The notes: generated by a model not told the origin, from the sequence alone. Positions 15,369-25,552 are shown, counted from the stretch's first letter. The stretch: DNA of 64,000 nucleotides from Euryarchaeota archaeon UBA182 (GCA_002495675.1 DAGH01000002.1:19998-83997); one strand, 5' to 3'. Translations and numbers: made by a program.

Positions 15369-18300
15369 TTGATTGGTGTGGTGTATGCATTTGGCCCGAC
15401 TAGAGAAACCAGTCGCTTATCAGCCGAATATGCCGCATACCTCGATCTAATCGAGGCAGAGACCGACCTAGTGTACAAAATCGCAAATGAAGCGAGATCT
15501 AAGGGAATAGACTTCAAGACAGAGGTGGAAATCCCCAGGGCGAAAGACCTAGCCAGCAGGACTGTCCGATTGTTGGAAAGATATCTCAGGCCCGAGGAGG
15601 ATAGTAGCCCAATCCAGATAGAGGATCGATTGAGAGATCTCTTGGATACTATGGATCGAGAATCAGCTTCTATTACCATAGCGAGAGAATCTGCAAAAAT
15701 GATGCATGAACTGACAGGGGATTTACAGAAATCAATAGATACGGGCCTGAGAGTTGGTTTAGCGGTTCTGACTGAGGCAGTTTTAGTCGCTCCATTAGAA
15801 GGAATTGGTGAAGTAAGAATATTGAACAATCATGGAGACGGGTCCTCCTTTCTATCCATCGATTTTTGTGGTCCGATAAGAGCTGCAGGTGGTACGGCAC
15901 AGGCCATGGGCGTGTTGATTGGGGATGTGATACGACGAGAACTTGGGATAGAGAGATATCAGCCAACTGAGGGAGAAGTAGAACGAGTCAAAGAAGAATT
16001 TGGGCTTTACAGAGGAGGCCTACAATACAAGCCACCCCCCGAGGAAGTCGACATGATCGTACGGGCATGTCCAGTGATGGTTAATGGTGAGGGAACCGAG
16101 AGGATAGAGGTAGCAGGATATCGCGAGGTTCCTAATATTGAGGGTTCAAGAATCAGACAGGGAGTCCTACTTGTTATCGCTGAGGGTTTGTGTCTGAAAG
16201 CACCAAAGATCAAGAAACACACAGACAGATTGGGGGTAGAGGGATGGGACTTCATCGATGTCTTAGCCTCAAAGGGTGAAGACGCTAATACATCAGAATC
16301 AAAAACAAAGCAAAGGCAAGTGAAACCCGACTCTCGATACATGGGGGACATAATTGCCGGTAGACCTGTTTTTGGAGAGCCTTCGAAACCAGGCGGCTTT
16401 AGGCTCAGATATGGCAGAAGTAGGACAACAGGACTCGCTGCTGCAGGGTTGAATCCTGCAAGTATGCACGCTATGGGGGGCTTCTTATCCGTAGGCACTC
16501 AGATGAAGATAGAGCGGCCAGGAAAGGCATGTGCAGTCACTCCTACCTCAGGGATTGACGGTCCGCTCGTACTCTTGAAAGATGGAACATTCACTATGGT
16601 TCACGATGAAGTTTCGTGGAATGCATTAAGCGACCAAATAAGTGTAATCTGGGACGCTGGGGAAATTTTGATCGGGTTTGGCGAGTTCTTAGAAAATAAC
16701 AAGGAACTCGTACCCTCAGGCTACAACCGTGATTGGTGGGCCAGTGAGCTCGCCTCCAAAATCAATATGCCAGCAAAGTTGGACTCATTCATTGGCATAT
16801 TGAATGCCGACCCTTCCCTGTTTCCAAAAGGCCTTCCTTTCAATGGCGCTATTTCGAGGGGTGGAGAACCTGAGCATGAGCGGGAAACCAGAAAACGAGA
16901 TTGGAATAGGAAGTTGAAGAAACTAGACTTAACATGGGATCAAGTGATTTCGATTTCAGACAAATTCGGAACCGCAATCCCGCCCCCATGGAACTTATGG
17001 TGGTCGGATTTACCTGTGGCTTTGATCCCCTCTTTGTGCCAAGCAATGCGACATTCAATCAAACAAAATGGAAAATTAATCATACCCATGAACCAGTCAG
17101 AGGATGCTATTGAGGGCATCAATCAAGAACATATGAGTAACATCGAGGAATATGGAGTGGTAAGATATTCATTGATGTCACTCGGATTACAACACAAATT
17201 GGAGAAAGACAACATTGTAATCGAAAGTTACTGGGAACCATTATGCGAACTCTTTGATACTGAGAATGGTAGTTATGAAATTTCAGAGATCTTGATAGAA
17301 ACAGAACGCAGGCTGAAGCAGATAGATGAGGCAAAGTCGATCGTGCTCTCAGAGAGCAAGAGGGCGTCTGAGATTGAAAAACTTAGGACGGAAAGAAGAA
17401 TTAGAGCCGAAACAACGGCTAGACAGAGGAACCTGGGCGTGGAGGAGACCGAAGCAATCGGAATTGCTGCGGCTGCAGAGATAGAGGACCCAGGGCCGAT
17501 GAATAAAGAGGAATTCGAACAGGCCCTGTCCACATTAGACGACAACGAGGTTGAGCAATCCTTGTGGGTCGTGAGAAAAATATCACCTCACAGATGGGAG
17601 GATGCTGTTCCAACCAGAATCGGCGCACGAATGGGGAGGCCAGAAAAAGCCGAAAGAAGAGAAATGAAACAATTCACACACGCTTTGTACCCAATAGGGA
17701 ATAATGGTGGCCCACAGAGATTGCTAGATCAGATCGGTAAGGGCGCACTGAGCGTAGACGTTAGCATACGCCGCTGCATAAATTGTGGAAGGGACACACA
17801 CGAGATTCGTTGCCGCCACGATTATGGTGATGGCTCCCCCCCTTGCAATGGAAGGACGGAAATCAGAAGGAAAAAAAGTACAGATCGAAGACTCGGGGAG
17901 AAAAGGAATATTCAATTCACAGCCCTTCTTGAAGCGGCTAGAAAAAACCTCAATCTGAACTCATTACCTCGACCAATCAAAGCAACAAGACAGCTTGAGT
18001 CGAGGTTGCAAACCCCTGAGCCTTTGGAAAAGGGAATCTTGAGGGCGCTGCATGACGTATCAGTAAACAAAGATGGAACATCGAGGTTCGATATGATTGA
18101 CGTCCCAATAACCCATTTTCGACCACTCGAGATAGGCACACCTTGGAGGAGATTGGTGGAATTGGGATACTCAGAGGACATGGACGGCAATGAATTGAAA
18201 TCTGACGATCAGGTGTTGGAAATCTTCCCACAAGACATCATTCTATCCTCAAATGCAGAACTGCATCTATCAAGCACCTGCAAGTTCGTAGATGATGAAT

Positions 18301-19301
18301 TGACCAAGATTTACGGAATGGACCCATTCTTCAACTATGAATCAAAAAAGGATCTTGTTGGGCACCTAGGAATAGGGCTTGCACCACATACATCGGGAGG
18401 GGTACTCTGTCGGATAATTGGATGGACAGACGCCTCGGCTGGGTATGCACATCCTCTGTTCCACGCTGCAAAGAGGCGTAATTGCGATGGTGATGAGGAT
18501 TGCGTCATGTTGTTGCTGGAAGGACTATTGAATTTCTCAAAGGACATACTCCCCTCTAATCGCGGCGGTCAGATGGATGCTCCGTTAGTCTTGACGACAC
18601 GTCTGCTTCCAAACCAAATAGACAAAGAAGCATTGAACGTTGATTGTTCATGGTCATATCCCTTGGAATTCTACCAAGCAACGTTATCACAGCCTCATTC
18701 TTCCGGGGTCAAGGGGTTCGTCGACATGGTAGAAAACCGCGTTGGCAGCATAGGGGACGTTCGAGGATACGGCTGGACTCACGATTCTGCTGGATTGAGC
18801 TCAGGACCCTCAAATTCTCAGTACAAGCTACTGCCTTCTATGGAGATGAAAATGGACGCGCAACTCATGCTGGCGTCAAAACTCAGGGCAGTATCTGTGG
18901 AGAGGGTGGCTAAACAAGTAATCGAATCTCATTTCCTCAGGGACATAAGAGGCAACCTAGTCGCTTTTACAAGACAGAAGATTCGCTGCGTAAAATGCAA
19001 TGCATCATACAGGCGAATTCCCTTGACCGGAACATGCATAGCCAAAGTAGCGAAAAATGACGCAACACGACGCCTAGGGAACTCATCAAACATTGACAGC
19101 CGCCCATTTTGCGGCGGCAACCTCACTTTGACAGTGTCCCCAGGTGCAGTTAGGAAGTATATCGGCGTGACAAACAGGGTTATCGAGAAGTATGGGATCG
19201 ATTTATACACAGAACAGAGAGTAAAATGGATGGAAGATAGTGTAGAATCTCTTTTGGAGAATGACAAGGTTACTATAATGACACTTGGGGATTTCATATG
19301 A
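15369..19301 (+). CDS. polC: DNA polymerase D large subunit (DP2)
   Basis: A 1310-residue catalytic subunit of the archaeal replicative polymerase PolD. The N-terminal DP2 domain starts around YAAYLDLIEAETDLVYKIA. ASMHAMGGFL and SGIDGP lie in the middle. The active-site stretch NCDGDEDCVMLLL has the catalytic Asp pair at 1040 and 1042, followed by SNRGGQMDAPLVLT. Zinc-binding Cys clusters are seen at CINCGRDTHEIRC (about 805-817) and CVKCNASY...C...FCGG near 1206-1245. There is no intein, though DP2 genes often carry one. The start is uncertain (TTG 15369 or GTG 15378/15381). DP1 is not in the window; PriL follows closely. Confidence 0.96.
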   Translation: MIGVVYAFGPTRETSRLSAEYAAYLDLIEAETDLVYKIANEARSKGIDFKTEVEIPRAKDLASRTVRLLERYLRPEEDSSPIQIEDRLRDLLDTMDRESASITIARESAKMMHELTGDLQKSIDTGLRVGLAVLTEAVLVAPLEGIGEVRILNNHGDGSSFLSIDFCGPIRAAGGTAQAMGVLIGDVIRRELGIERYQPTEGEVERVKEEFGLYRGGLQYKPPPEEVDMIVRACPVMVNGEGTERIEVAGYREVPNIEGSRIRQGVLLVIAEGLCLKAPKIKKHTDRLGVEGWDFIDVLASKGEDANTSESKTKQRQVKPDSRYMGDIIAGRPVFGEPSKPGGFRLRYGRSRTTGLAAAGLNPASMHAMGGFLSVGTQMKIERPGKACAVTPTSGIDGPLVLLKDGTFTMVHDEVSWNALSDQISVIWDAGEILIGFGEFLENNKELVPSGYNRDWWASELASKINMPAKLDSFIGILNADPSLFPKGLPFNGAISRGGEPEHERETRKRDWNRKLKKLDLTWDQVISISDKFGTAIPPPWNLWWSDLPVALIPSLCQAMRHSIKQNGKLIIPMNQSEDAIEGINQEHMSNIEEYGVVRYSLMSLGLQHKLEKDNIVIESYWEPLCELFDTENGSYEISEILIETERRLKQIDEAKSIVLSESKRASEIEKLRTERRIRAETTARQRNLGVEETEAIGIAAAAEIEDPGPMNKEEFEQALSTLDDNEVEQSLWVVRKISPHRWEDAVPTRIGARMGRPEKAERREMKQFTHALYPIGNNGGPQRLLDQIGKGALSVDVSIRRCINCGRDTHEIRCRHDYGDGSPPCNGRTEIRRKKSTDRRLGEKRNIQFTALLEAARKNLNLNSLPRPIKATRQLESRLQTPEPLEKGILRALHDVSVNKDGTSRFDMIDVPITHFRPLEIGTPWRRLVELGYSEDMDGNELKSDDQVLEIFPQDIILSSNAELHLSSTCKFVDDELTKIYGMDPFFNYESKKDLVGHLGIGLAPHTSGGVLCRIIGWTDASAGYAHPLFHAAKRRNCDGDEDCVMLLLEGLLNFSKDILPSNRGGQMDAPLVLTTRLLPNQIDKEALNVDCSWSYPLEFYQATLSQPHSSGVKGFVDMVENRVGSIGDVRGYGWTHDSAGLSSGPSNSQYKLLPSMEMKMDAQLMLASKLRAVSVERVAKQVIESHFLRDIRGNLVAFTRQKIRCVKCNASYRRIPLTGTCIAKVAKNDATRRLGNSSNIDSRPFCGGNLTLTVSPGAVRKYIGVTNRVIEKYGIDLYTEQRVKWMEDSVESLLENDKVTIMTLGDFI

Positions 19302-20034
19302 TCCCCGAGAATCCCAACTCCTCCAGAATCCTCTTCATCCACCTCAACTTCAACAACTTTCTCTCAGGATCAGTGGCCCCCGAGAATTTTCCAACGACGT
19401 CGGACCTGGTCCCTAAAAGCACAATGTCTGACACGCTGACTCCCATAGATACGACGATGCAAACGGCCCTGTCCCCGTCGGTGAAACCTCCCGGATTCAC
19501 CATGCCATCTATGGAAAAAGGGGTTTGATGTGTGATAGAAATTGGAAGATCTCTCACTCTTGGTATTAGACGCCTCAACGACTCTTGATTATCCCCATGC
19601 GCATGGATGATCATGGGGATATTGTTGTCAATGGATAAAGAAAGACCTGTGCCCCCATCACCGTCAGAAACAACCCCAATCACGGAATCCCATCCCTCTT
19701 TCGGATCTTCCAGATCAGAGAAGATTTCTCCTGACCCATCCGCGACAATAAATCTACACCCTTTTTTCATTGCATCTTCGATTTCATCTATCTCAACCGC
19801 TGCCCCTACGATCGCGACGCTTCCGGAGTGTGAGAATAATTCTCGTCTGATGTTATCCCAAGTTTTGTTCAGATCAAGAAGAGAACGTCTGCAGGGTGCA
19901 GAACAGACCAATTCATTCACGAGCCATTTCGCAACGTACAGATCCTTATCAAGCGACCATCCAAACTCAGACCTTATCTCATCTTGAACCTCGACCAATC
20001 TCCTATCTATTGACAGATGGCGATCCCCGATCAT
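19294..20034 (-). CDS. mptE: MptE-like 6-hydroxymethylpterin diphosphokinase (DUF115)
   Basis: A 246-residue protein of the DUF115/MptE family, which in archaea activates 6-hydroxymethyl-dihydropterin with ATP for folate or methanopterin synthesis. SVAIVGAAVEI, CRFIVADGSG, the acidic GVVSDGDGG and the conserved IIHAHGDN (about 140-147) make up the active-site pattern. A C-terminal FTDGDRAVCIVVSMG and KLLKLRWMKRIL also fit. It converges on the DP2 gene with an 8-nt overlap of 3' ends. GcvH and PurN elsewhere in the window use C1 carriers. Confidence 0.85.
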   Translation of the reverse strand: MIGDRHLSIDRRLVEVQDEIRSEFGWSLDKDLYVAKWLVNELVCSAPCRRSLLDLNKTWDNIRRELFSHSGSVAIVGAAVEIDEIEDAMKKGCRFIVADGSGEIFSDLEDPKEGWDSVIGVVSDGDGGTGLSLSIDNNIPMIIHAHGDNQESLRRLIPRVRDLPISITHQTPFSIDGMVNPGGFTDGDRAVCIVVSMGVSVSDIVLLGTRSDVVGKFSGATDPERKLLKLRWMKRILEELGFSGII

Positions 20035-20087
20035 GAAGTTAGGCTGCCGTGAGCGTTCAAGAACCCTGCCGGCTCTGAGCGTACAAC

Positions 20088-21206
20088 ATGCCTATGCCAA
20101 GTACCCCTCCAGCTCTCACAAATGAGAGTGCCTTGGCAAGATATCCGTTCTTACCCCAAGCCAGATCCCACATGCGAAAGTTGTTCGACGATAATGCAAT
20201 CGATATTGATGCGATTATTGAACAAGGTTGGTTAGAAGAAGCACGATCATTGGGCCGATTGAGGCTTGTCGAGTCAATTGTACACAAATCAGAAGCCGAT
20301 CCAATGGGAACAGTAGATCTTGCTAATGAAGCCTCTAGGTTATTCTCCATGGCCGCTTATCAATATGCATTCATGGTAGTATGTGCCTCATTTGATGATA
20401 GATTAGTATCAAGGTGGGCAGAGGGAGAATCAAGCTTGGCAGACAAGAACATAGGGATTGATGAAGTATATTTTGAAACCATAGTTAAGACTTATATTTC
20501 CTCTCTGAAAATCTCCTTGGAAAATGGTCAAATGATATATTCAGTGCCGCTCAGTGACTTTCTTGAGTTGTGCCCAAGAATATCCGGATCTTACTGGAGA
20601 CTAGTGAACAGACCGGTGAATGATGGTTGGGTCACTCTTGATCCTGCTTCCGGCGAAACCAGCGCCAAACGCGTCGCCAGGTTGGTGAAAGAGAGAATCA
20701 GAGAGGAATTAATTGAGAGAAGTAGGGAAAGCATGGCAAGAATGTCTGAACAACTAGCCGATAGGCTGGGAGAAGAAGTTACTCGTATATCCGAACTTTT
20801 CGGATCCCAAGTCAGGTCTGAACTACCCATTGCCTCAGCCACCAGAGAGGATTGGCCCCCTTGCTTTTCAAACTCAATAGAGGAACTAGCTTCCGGAGTA
20901 AATGTGAATCACGTCGGACGCGTGTTCGTCGCCGCTATGGGCAGGAGCATGGGACTTCCTTTGGAAATGACCTGCTCCTTTTTCGAGGGCGCTCCAGATT
21001 ATGACCCTCAGACAACGTCGTATCAAGTAGGCCACGTGTACGAACGTGAATACACACCCCACGGTTGCGGCGCACTGAAAGCAGCGGCCAGATGTCCAGT
21101 CGGGCCAGGCGATGATAGGCTGTGTGATCAGGAGTGGTTGACTCACCCTCTGAAGTACCTGAGGGCAAAACAACGTTCTAGGGCGAAGTCAGAAACAGTA
21201 GTATGA
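20088..21206 (+). CDS. priL: DNA primase large subunit PriL
   Basis: A 372-residue regulatory subunit of the archaeal/eukaryotic primase that makes RNA primers together with PriS. The C-terminal domain has the four conserved Cys of its [4Fe-4S] cluster: C259 (WPPCFSNS), C327 (HGCGAL), C336 (ARCPVG) and C346 (RLCDQEW). It ends HPLKYLRAKQR, usual for the family. The N-terminal half is helical. The gene follows DP2 and is divergent from mptE, so a replication cluster is split only by the antisense mptE. PriS is not in the window. Confidence 0.9.
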   Translation: MPMPSTPPALTNESALARYPFLPQARSHMRKLFDDNAIDIDAIIEQGWLEEARSLGRLRLVESIVHKSEADPMGTVDLANEASRLFSMAAYQYAFMVVCASFDDRLVSRWAEGESSLADKNIGIDEVYFETIVKTYISSLKISLENGQMIYSVPLSDFLELCPRISGSYWRLVNRPVNDGWVTLDPASGETSAKRVARLVKERIREELIERSRESMARMSEQLADRLGEEVTRISELFGSQVRSELPIASATREDWPPCFSNSIEELASGVNVNHVGRVFVAAMGRSMGLPLEMTCSFFEGAPDYDPQTTSYQVGHVYEREYTPHGCGALKAAARCPVGPGDDRLCDQEWLTHPLKYLRAKQRSRAKSETVV

Positions 21207-21283
21207 GCCAATGAACGGCGTGTTATCTGACACTGGAACAAACAATTCAAATCTTGGATCCTACTTGGGCCAAACGAACTCCC

Positions 21284-22402
21284 ATGGTGAGGACACTCGT
21301 CATTTCAGTTGATCGGGACAATGACCTGGGGGTCAAAGCAGGTGTGAGAGGGCCAGTAATCGGACGAAAAGCAACCCTAACTGCAGCCTTGAGACTCGGC
21401 ATCGCTGATCCTGAGGAAAGTGACACAAACGCTATCATGGGCGCACTTCACCATCACGACAGGCTCATCGAGAAATCTGATTCCAGCGATGGGGTCGAAG
21501 TGGCAATTCTTACGGGGGACGTTCGTGTCGGTCCCAGGAGTGATAGAGCGATAGCAAGCCAATTGGACGAGGTCATACGACTTTTCCAGCCAGATACTGC
21601 CGTCCTCGTCACCGATGGAGCGGAGGACGAAGCCTCGATACCCATCATATCATCCAGAGTCAGGATCGATCACATAGAGAAAATCATTGTTAGACAATCA
21701 AAGGGCATCGAGAGTACTTACTATTACATCGCTAAAGCAATCGAGGACCCGCGATGGAGAGCTAGATTGCTGGTACCCATCGCCACTTTCCTCCTTATTC
21801 TCGGTCTAGGCCTAATCTTACCACGATATGGCAATATCCTAATTGGATCTCTTCCATTGATAATAGGAGGATGGATACTGGCGAAAGGACTTGGTTGGGA
21901 ACAGCAGCTGGAAAGACTGTTTGATGACATGCGCAGCAGCGCATCAGGCGGGCTATTCTCCTCCCTTTTGTGGGCGATGTCAGTGGTATCCGTATTATTC
22001 AGCATACTAGCCGCTTTCGATATTTTTACCGATAATGTAGCATATGGGAACAGGTCAAATCTGTGGATATGGGCCCGAGCGATAGATGAAGCACTCCAGT
22101 GGCTCGTAATAGCCGGCGTTTGCTTCTCGCTCTCCCTTGGGGTCCTGCGTTGGAAAGAGGGGACTTTCCGCGGCCAGTCGATCTTAATGATTGGATTGGG
22201 GTTGGTGGCCTATGCATTCATCAATGCAACAGTCGACCTTCTGCAGGAGTGGCCCAACTACCAGCCCTCGGTCTCCACGGTGGTTGATGACTGGGGATTG
22301 CCATTTATGTCGGTAGTTTTCTACTACCTTCTCAGAGTCGTGGTCGATTCCTTGCGCAATGAAGATGAAGATCCGAATGCCAACCGACACTGGGGCATTT
22401 GA
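21284..22402 (+). CDS. DUF373 family membrane protein
   Basis: The protein has 372 residues from the ATG at 21284. A cytosolic N-terminal domain begins TLVISVDRDNDLGVKAGVRGP, the hallmark of archaeal DUF373, with a later AVLVTDGAEDE. About five to six transmembrane helices follow from residue 165 (LLVPIATFLLILGLGLIL and on). The function is unknown; the Asp-rich N-terminus suggests nucleotide or metal binding. A TTG at 21254 would add ten residues, but the domain starts at the ATG. It is conserved across euryarchaea, often near replication or translation genes. Confidence 0.85.
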   Translation: MVRTLVISVDRDNDLGVKAGVRGPVIGRKATLTAALRLGIADPEESDTNAIMGALHHHDRLIEKSDSSDGVEVAILTGDVRVGPRSDRAIASQLDEVIRLFQPDTAVLVTDGAEDEASIPIISSRVRIDHIEKIIVRQSKGIESTYYYIAKAIEDPRWRARLLVPIATFLLILGLGLILPRYGNILIGSLPLIIGGWILAKGLGWEQQLERLFDDMRSSASGGLFSSLLWAMSVVSVLFSILAAFDIFTDNVAYGNRSNLWIWARAIDEALQWLVIAGVCFSLSLGVLRWKEGTFRGQSILMIGLGLVAYAFINATVDLLQEWPNYQPSVSTVVDDWGLPFMSVVFYYLLRVVVDSLRNEDEDPNANRHWGI

Positions 22403-22425
22403 ATCGAAAGCCCATTCAGATTTTA

Positions 22426-24096
22426 TCACTGACTTGATTGCTTGAAATTCTTCCGTTTACGAACCCTCTCCATGTACCGACTGTAATTCCCCGGCCATAC
22501 AACCACATTGCCATTGCCTGGAACCTCCCAGATTGTATCGCATATCTTGTCGAGAAACCATCTATCATGGCTGACCGTAATTATACTCCCATCATATCTT
22601 ATCAGAGCCTCCTCAAGAGCCTCTTTTGCATCTGTGTCTAGGTGGTTAGTCGGCTCATCTAAGAGGAGAAGATTATTCTCTTCAAGTAGCAATTTTAGTA
22701 GTGCGATGCGGGCTCTTTCACCACCGCTCAATGAGCTTAATTTTGTACCAACCATGTCTTTAGTGAATTGAAATTGGCCCAACAAAGCCCTTATTTCACC
22801 ATAATCCATTCTAGGCTTCAAAAATCTGATTTGTTCTATTGGTGTGAGGTCGAAATTTAATGATCTATGGTCTTGATGGAAGTAACCTATCTTGACCCCT
22901 GGCCTGACATCAATCTCCCCTTCGTCGAGTTTCAGTTCCCCCATTATAGTCCGCAGAAGGGTGGTCTTGCCGGCCCCATTACCTCCCACAACACCTATTT
23001 TCTGACCTCTTCTTACTCCAATTTCAACGGAGTCAAAAATAGGCCGATCCAATTCGCTGAAAGTTAATCTTCCCTTCTTTATATCGAGGACTTCTAGGCT
23101 GGATTTCTCGCTGGATTCCAAAGAAAATTTGAGTCCTCTACGAGATTTGGGTTTCATGGATCTTAGCCACTTCAATTCACGCTGAGCCCGATTAATCATC
23201 ACATGCTTCTGTGAAATCGACTTGTCGTATTTGTTTGCTGATTTCATAGATTGAACCGCACCTTTCAATCGTCGAAGCTCTTTTTGGGTTTTTTGAATGC
23301 GATCATCCAAGGTCTGTAAGAAAAGGGCTTTTTGTTTCAAAAAAGAAGAATAATCCCCTACGTAACCTTTCACATGGGCATCTTGCACTTCTAGTACCGC
23401 GTTGCAAATCCTATCGAGAAAGTACCTATCATGACTGACAACGACTATCGCTCCCTCGAAATCCAACAGGAACTGCTCAAGCCAATCTAATGTTTCCAGG
23501 TCCAGGTGGTTTGTTGGTTCATCCAAAAAAAACACTTCTATCTCTGATAAACCAACGAGTTGTCGAGCAAGGGCTACCTTTGCCCTTTCACCGCCCGATA
23601 ACAATTCGAGTTGAGTGTCCATAGGATGTTGAGATAGATCAAGGGCTCGAAGTATTTCCTGAGCCCTGCTAGCAACATTCGATCCACCTGATTTGGCATT
23701 CATACTCTGCAACTCTTGATATCGATCGATATCCGCCTGCCAATCACCATCGTAGAACGAGGGGTCCGCCATTCTTCCCTCGATATCGGCCAACTCGGCA
23801 TCTATTTCCTCAAATTGTCTTCCCTTTCGTTCCAGTTCCTGTTCCAAAGTGGCTCCTTCATCAATATCTCTGACTTGGGTAAGGAAAGCAATCCTCAATC
23901 CCGGAGCGAATGAAATTTCACCGAGATCTTGATCTTGTTCAGAAATAGTTCGCAACAATGTGGTTTTACCTGCACCGTTGTGGCCAACAATGCCAATCCT
24001 GTCCCCTTCTTCAATTCGGACATTTACCCCCTCGAGAACTGTAGTCGGGCCGAACGATCTGTGCACCCCCTCCAGTCGAATTAACTCTCTAGCCAC
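22426..24096 (-). CDS. ABC-F family ATP-binding protein
   Basis: A 556-residue soluble protein with two ABC ATPase domains and no membrane part. The first has Walker A GIVGHNGAGKTTLL (about 35-48), signature LLSGGERAKVALAR and Walker B EVFFLDEPTNHLDLETL. The second has VVGGNGAGKTTLL (about 370-382), SSLSGGERARIALL and LLLLDEPTNHLDTDA. Between them lies the basic, helical linker (about 240-310, rich in KTQKELRRLKG) of ABC-F proteins. Relatives act on the ribosome as translation factors or resistance proteins. Start is ATG at 24096. Confidence 0.93.
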   Translation of the reverse strand: MARELIRLEGVHRSFGPTTVLEGVNVRIEEGDRIGIVGHNGAGKTTLLRTISEQDQDLGEISFAPGLRIAFLTQVRDIDEGATLEQELERKGRQFEEIDAELADIEGRMADPSFYDGDWQADIDRYQELQSMNAKSGGSNVASRAQEILRALDLSQHPMDTQLELLSGGERAKVALARQLVGLSEIEVFFLDEPTNHLDLETLDWLEQFLLDFEGAIVVVSHDRYFLDRICNAVLEVQDAHVKGYVGDYSSFLKQKALFLQTLDDRIQKTQKELRRLKGAVQSMKSANKYDKSISQKHVMINRAQRELKWLRSMKPKSRRGLKFSLESSEKSSLEVLDIKKGRLTFSELDRPIFDSVEIGVRRGQKIGVVGGNGAGKTTLLRTIMGELKLDEGEIDVRPGVKIGYFHQDHRSLNFDLTPIEQIRFLKPRMDYGEIRALLGQFQFTKDMVGTKLSSLSGGERARIALLKLLLEENNLLLLDEPTNHLDTDAKEALEEALIRYDGSIITVSHDRWFLDKICDTIWEVPGNGNVVVWPGNYSRYMERVRKRKNFKQSSQ

Positions 24097-24179
24097 GCCA
24101 TCCCGAGGGTAATGGGGTTGAAGTGGCCATCGGTCATAAGGTCCGATGAATCAAAGAATACCCGCCATGGCGTAGAACC

Positions 24180-24419
24180 ATGGAATCCGTCATCAAGATT
24201 ATTTGGAGGGGAGACCAAAGTGAGATCATAAGGGCGATCGAATCCGTAAAACCAGACGATTCTGATACCTTTACCATCGAATATGCCACGGTTGAGAGGG
24301 ATTTTTTTGCAACTATTACAATAAAATCAATGTCACTTTCTTCAGCCAAGGCGACAGCAGACGATATCCTTGCCTGTTTGGGCGCCGCATCCGTGACAGC
24401 AGATATTCTCAACGATTGA
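24180..24419 (+). CDS. pcc1: KEOPS complex subunit Pcc1
   Basis: A 79-residue protein whose size and pattern match archaeal Pcc1: an N-terminal strand (SVIKIIWRG), helix, paired strands (TFTIEYATVERDFFATITIKS) and a C-terminal helix starting SLSSAKATADDILACLGAA. Pcc1 dimerises the KEOPS complex, which transfers threonylcarbamoyl to tRNA A37 using the product of TsaC, encoded at 1397. The start is ATG at 24180. A minus-strand frame over the same bases is a shadow. Kae1 and Bud32 are not in the window. Confidence 0.75.
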   Translation: MESVIKIIWRGDQSEIIRAIESVKPDDSDTFTIEYATVERDFFATITIKSMSLSSAKATADDILACLGAASVTADILND

Positions 24420-24480
24420 TCATTAATTTCTCATATTTTGGTCATAAATCGAAAAACACTCCTTCATATCCCACACGCTG

Positions 24481-24582
24481 ATGGAAGAAGGTATGAACAC
24501 AGGAACGATACTTGCATTCCTGATCGGCACTTACGCTTCTTTCGCTATTGCCGTGATGGCCGCCACCCCTCTGCTCGCGTAA
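24481..24582 (+). CDS. Possible 33-residue single-helix membrane peptide
   Basis: A short frame below the usual length cut-off starts with ATG at 24481 and ends with TAA at 24582. Its product is one hydrophobic segment (TGTILAFLIGTYASFAIAV) with a short acidic N-terminus. A TATA-like GTCATAAATC at about 24440 gives the usual archaeal spacing. It fills the gap between pcc1 and nadC. No family is recognised; it could be a real microprotein or chance. Confidence 0.4.
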   Translation: MEEGMNTGTILAFLIGTYASFAIAVMAATPLLA

Positions 24583-24616
24583 GTGAGAGAACTGAAGGCC
24601 GTACATAATCAGGGAC

Positions 24617-24625
24617 GATTAAATT
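24617..24625 (+). promoter_or_regulatory. TATA-like element of nadC
   Basis: GATTAAATT lies about 25 nt before the nadC ATG (24647), consistent with a leaderless nadC-phosphopantothenate synthetase transcript. Confidence 0.5.
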
Positions 24626-24646
24626 ACTCCTAGTAGAGGGTAGGGT

Positions 24647-25552
24647 ATGGCATTACCCCACGACAGGTCGGGCTTGTTGTGGAACGACGGTCCCACTGCC
24701 AGGTTCACCAAATCGATGGAGCGCTGGATCAATGCTATGTATTCAGATGACCCATCCGACACAGATGTCATTACGGCGGGTCAATCAGTTTCCAGAATAA
24801 TTGCCAAGGAAGACGGCGTCCTATCAGGAAGGCCGGTTCTTGATTACCTCATTGAAAACTACTGCAATGGAGCAACAACAGAGTGGAATTTTACCGAAGG
24901 CCAAGGATTTCAGAAAGGGCAGGAGATAGCCTCAATAGTCGCCAAATCTGATGAAATCCTCAAGATAGAAAGAATATGTATGAACTTGATAACTAGATTG
25001 AGCGGCATCGCATCGACGACCTCCAAGTGGAGCGAACAATTGGGAGGGGTATACCTTGCAGCAACTAGGAAAACGAACTGGGGAGTCCTAGACAAGTGGG
25101 CAGTACATATTGGAGGGGGCCTCACTCACCGCCTTGACCGCTCGGACGGGCTGATGATTAAGGAAAACGATTTTTCGATGTCAAAACTAACTTTGGAAGA
25201 AATCCTCTCAACCTTCAGGACAGCAACTGATTTTCCTGTGATCGAAGTAGTGTCATCGGATCAGGCATTAAGTGTGGCCAACTCATGGATCGAACTCCAA
25301 TCTGGACTTTCAACTACATATCAATTAACTTTGATGATGGACAATCTGGGGCCCGAAAATTGCAGGGAATTCTCTGACAGACTAGTTGATATGGGCCTAA
25401 GGCAGAAATTTGTTTTGGAAGGCTCAGGTAGGGTTAGGTGGGAAAATCTGCAGGATTGGGCACAGTCTGGTGTGGATGTGGTCTCATCGGGATCGATAAC
25501 CATGGAGCCTCGCATGATTGATATGACGATGCTGATGGAGGTCTCGAAGTGA
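24647..25552 (+). CDS. nadC: Nicotinate-nucleotide pyrophosphorylase (quinolinate PRTase)
   Basis: A 301-residue enzyme that converts quinolinate and PRPP to nicotinate mononucleotide, CO2 and PPi in NAD synthesis. Family landmarks are MNLITRLSGIASTT (about 110-123), AATRKTNWGV (about 138-147), HIGGGLTHRLDRSDGLMIKEND (about 157-178) and the C-terminal SGSITMEPRMIDM. The T-x-PG motif usually after ATRKT reads TNWG here. A TATA box lies 25 nt before the ATG. The next gene overlaps its stop by 4 nt. Confidence 0.92.
   Translation: MALPHDRSGLLWNDGPTARFTKSMERWINAMYSDDPSDTDVITAGQSVSRIIAKEDGVLSGRPVLDYLIENYCNGATTEWNFTEGQGFQKGQEIASIVAKSDEILKIERICMNLITRLSGIASTTSKWSEQLGGVYLAATRKTNWGVLDKWAVHIGGGLTHRLDRSDGLMIKENDFSMSKLTLEEILSTFRTATDFPVIEVVSSDQALSVANSWIELQSGLSTTYQLTLMMDNLGPENCREFSDRLVDMGLRQKFVLEGSGRVRWENLQDWAQSGVDVVSSGSITMEPRMIDMTMLMEVSK

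Noticed and set aside
24134..24412. Minus-strand 92-codon frame opposite pcc1
   Set aside because: The plus frame matches Pcc1 in size and pattern; the other has no family features.
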